64,000 nucleotides of DNA from Saccharomonospora cyanea NA-134. GTDB taxonomy: Bacteria > Actinomycetota > Actinomycetes > Mycobacteriales > Pseudonocardiaceae. Positions within the stretch are counted from its first letter, which is position 1, and every line of letters starts with the position of its first letter. The stretch lies in assembly GCF_000244975.1 (NCBI RefSeq), contig NZ_CM001440.1, positions 857,538-921,537 of the forward strand, given 5' to 3'. Under the pieces are notes generated by a model. It saw only the letters and a list, made by a program, of their open reading frames with translations. It searched no databases and was not told the origin of the DNA. Both the position numbers and the translations under genes were made by a program. Shown here piece by piece: positions 62,513 to 64,000 of this stretch.

Positions 62513-63678
62513 CGGGAGGTCCCTTCCGTGTCCTTCACAGAGGTGCGGTCGAGGTTCAGCGCTTCGAGGACCGGGGAGTCGCTGAACCGGAACAGATCGA
62601 GGGCGCCGGTGTCGGAGTCGCCGCCGCCCGCCTCGGAACGCACGGACAGCGGCTGCCACGACGGGACGACGAACAGGTCGCCACGGGTCACCGACCAGGT
62701 CTCCTCCCCGACGGTCACGGTGCCGGAGCCGTCGAAGACCTGGTAGACCGACGAGCCCGTTTCGCGGACCGGCGCGGTCTCGGCGCCCCGGGCGATGCGG
62801 TGGAACTCGGTGCGCAGGGTCGGCAGGACGTCCCCGCCGGTGGCGGGGTTGACGTAGCGCACCGCGGCGTGGCCGGGCTCGACCGTGCCGCCGTAGCCCT
62901 CCCGCTCCATCGCCAGCTGGTCACTCAGCGCACGGTCGGTGAACTCCCACTTGTAGGCCAGCAGCGGTGTTCCGGGGCCGACCTCGCCGACGGACAGCGG
63001 GCGCAGGCCCGGATGACCCCACAGTCGCTCGGACCGCGAGCGCTCCGGCGTGGTGCGTTCGGCGTCGGAGATCTCCTCGCGTCCGAACTGGAAGAACTGC
63101 GACTCGGTGACGTACTGGAACGGAATGTCCAGGCCGTCGACCCACGCCATCGGTTCGGTGGTGGCGTTGTGGTGGGCGTGCCAGTTCCAGCCCGCCTGGG
63201 GCAGGAAGTCACCGCGCCGCATCGGCACGGGGTCTCCGCCGACGACCGTCCAGACGCCGGAGCCCTCGACCACGAACCGGAAGGCGTGCTGGGTGTGCCG
63301 GTGTTCGGGAGCGTCCTCACCTGGCATGAGGTACTGGATCGCGGCCCACAGGGTGGGTGTCGCGAACGGCCTGCCGCCCAGGGCCGGATTGGCCAGCGCG
63401 ATGGCGCGGCGCTCGCCGCCGCGCCCGACGGGCACGAGATCACCCGCCTGCTCGGCCAGTTTCCGCAGGTGTTCCCACCGCCACAGGTGCGGGACGGCGG
63501 AGGAACGGGGGTGTGCCGGCATCAGATCGCCGATCTCGGTCCACAAGGGGACGAGAAGCTCGCGTTCGAACCCGCGGTAGAGCGCTTCGAGTTCCGGTGT
63601 CACGTCTGGTTGTCCCGGCGCGTCGACGGCGCGGAGCCGGACGGGCGACGTCGTTGTGCTCGCCTCAGGTGTGCTCAT
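62509..63678 (-). CDS. Gentisate 1,2-dioxygenase
   Basis: A 389-residue bicupin ring-cleavage enzyme that opens gentisate to maleylpyruvate using Fe(II) and O2. The N-terminal cupin has PEHRHTQHAFRFVVEGSG, supplying metal histidines, and GWNWHAHHN. The second cupin is at about 280-350. Length and text fit gentisate dioxygenases rather than 1-hydroxy-2-naphthoate enzymes, though these are related. First gene of the four-gene operon; ATG at 63678. Confidence 0.92.
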   Translation of the reverse strand: MSTPEASTTTSPVRLRAVDAPGQPDVTPELEALYRGFERELLVPLWTEIGDLMPAHPRSSAVPHLWRWEHLRKLAEQAGDLVPVGRGGERRAIALANPALGGRPFATPTLWAAIQYLMPGEDAPEHRHTQHAFRFVVEGSGVWTVVGGDPVPMRRGDFLPQAGWNWHAHHNATTEPMAWVDGLDIPFQYVTESQFFQFGREEISDAERTTPERSRSERLWGHPGLRPLSVGEVGPGTPLLAYKWEFTDRALSDQLAMEREGYGGTVEPGHAAVRYVNPATGGDVLPTLRTEFHRIARGAETAPVRETGSSVYQVFDGSGTVTVGEETWSVTRGDLFVVPSWQPLSVRSEAGGGDSDTGALDLFRFSDSPVLEALNLDRTSVKDTEGTSR

Positions 63679-63689
63679 GCCGTTAGCGT

Positions 63690-63734
63690 GGTCACCGCGG
63701 TCACCGCAGAACGCGAGATTCTGCTGTGCAGAAC
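63690..63734. promoter_or_regulatory. Operator region of the gentisate operon and iclR
   Basis: GCAGAACGCGAGATTCTGC (63706-63724) is an inverted repeat of GCAGAA arms, and a third GCAGAAC follows at 63728-63734. GGTCACCGC occurs twice in tandem at 63690-63707. These lie between the divergent dioxygenase and IclR genes, and form a likely IclR site. Confidence 0.7.
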
Positions 63735-64000
63735 AACGGGAGTTCGATCAGTGTGGACGAGATCCAGAAGAACCCTCCGCCGTACGCGATCCGGAGTGTG
63801 GACCACGCGTTGCGGCTCGCCGCCATGTTGCAGCTGGAAGGCGAGCTGACGGTCTCGGAGGCCGCCCAGCGCCTGGGCGTCGCACGGTCCACCGCGCACC
63901 GGCTGCTCGCGATGCTCGTGTACCGCGACTTCGCGGTGAAGGACGACCAGCACGGCTACCGGGCAGGCCTCGTGCTGGAGCTCGCGGCCCACTCGCCGTC
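63726..64000 (+). CDS. IclR-family regulator (3' end cut by window)
   Basis: The first 91 codons of an IclR-type regulator: AIRSVDHALRLAAMLQLEGEL, then VSEAAQRLGVARSTAHRLLAML, the winged helix-turn-helix, followed by the start of the effector domain. The GTG at 63726 is the earliest start; GTG at 63753 is an alternative. It diverges from the gentisate operon and likely controls it, sensing 3-hydroxybenzoate or gentisate. Confidence 0.85.
   Translation, partial: MQNNGSSISVDEIQKNPPPYAIRSVDHALRLAAMLQLEGELTVSEAAQRLGVARSTAHRLLAMLVYRDFAVKDDQHGYRAGLVLELAAHSP

Overview
The window comes from a high-GC actinomycete, most likely a member of the Pseudonocardiaceae close to Saccharomonospora. The evidence is the 16S rRNA, many GTG starts with a -10-like hexamer only 6-9 bases upstream (leaderless mRNAs), mycothiol-type maleylpyruvate isomerase, WhiB7, SecA2, two glutamine synthetases with GlnE, and gene order shared with Mycobacterium and its relatives. 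Gene density is high. No IS element, prophage or CRISPR array was seen.

Layout: 1-5.5 kb holds secA2 (cut by the window edge), an exported S33 hydrolase, an LprG/LppX-type lipoprotein and glnA2. 5.5-11 kb is a complete rrn operon (16S-23S-5S) with no spacer tRNA. 11-19.3 kb holds a class I amidotransferase coupled to glnE, a thioesterase, a DoxX/TetR divergent pair, and glnA preceded by an array of GlnR half-sites, then RDD and DUF4191 proteins. 19.3-34.6 kb resembles the mycobacterial uvrD2-whiB7 neighbourhood: uvrD2, a whiB7 attenuation leader, whiB7, an ABC1 kinase, a ThiF-like protein, a YgjP-type peptidase, a DUF2342 protein, a PDZ/Lon-like protease, PPA1309, UPF0182 and initiator tRNA-Met. 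34.7-44.2 kb holds a PadR regulator, prfB, ftsE-ftsX-smpB, an amidohydrolase, an acyltransferase, a sensor/kinase/regulator operon and ssrA (tmRNA). 44.3-53.5 kb has small conserved proteins, a voltage-sensor-like membrane protein, hrpB, a solute-binding lipoprotein, a MauE/DsbA-like redox pair, and a small cluster with an EspC-like protein, an NlpC/P60 peptidase and two YbaB-like proteins. 53.5-59.2 kb is accessory: tRNA-Ala, an ABC-F/TetR operon, TetR/DUF4267, a broken hydroxylase copy and an MFS transporter. 59.2-64 kb has a decayed phosphotriesterase gene and a complete 3-hydroxybenzoate/gentisate operon with a divergent IclR regulator cut by the right edge.

How the genes work together: glnA, glnE and glnA2 form the ammonium-assimilation module. 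GlnA carries the tyrosine that GlnE modifies; GlnA2 does not. The gentisate operon encodes the full path from 3-hydroxybenzoate to fumarate plus pyruvate. prfB, smpB and ssrA serve translation termination and ribosome rescue; ftsE-ftsX regulate wall hydrolysis at division.

The most interesting observations are an 18-bp palindrome shared by the two-component operon and the neighbouring acyltransferase gene; a whiB7 leader with an 84-codon upstream ORF and a strong terminator; a four-half-site GlnR array at exact 11-bp spacing before glnA; a 236-bp identical repeat joining a hydroxylase gene and its broken copy; and a four-unit repeat inside a motif of the HrpB helicase.
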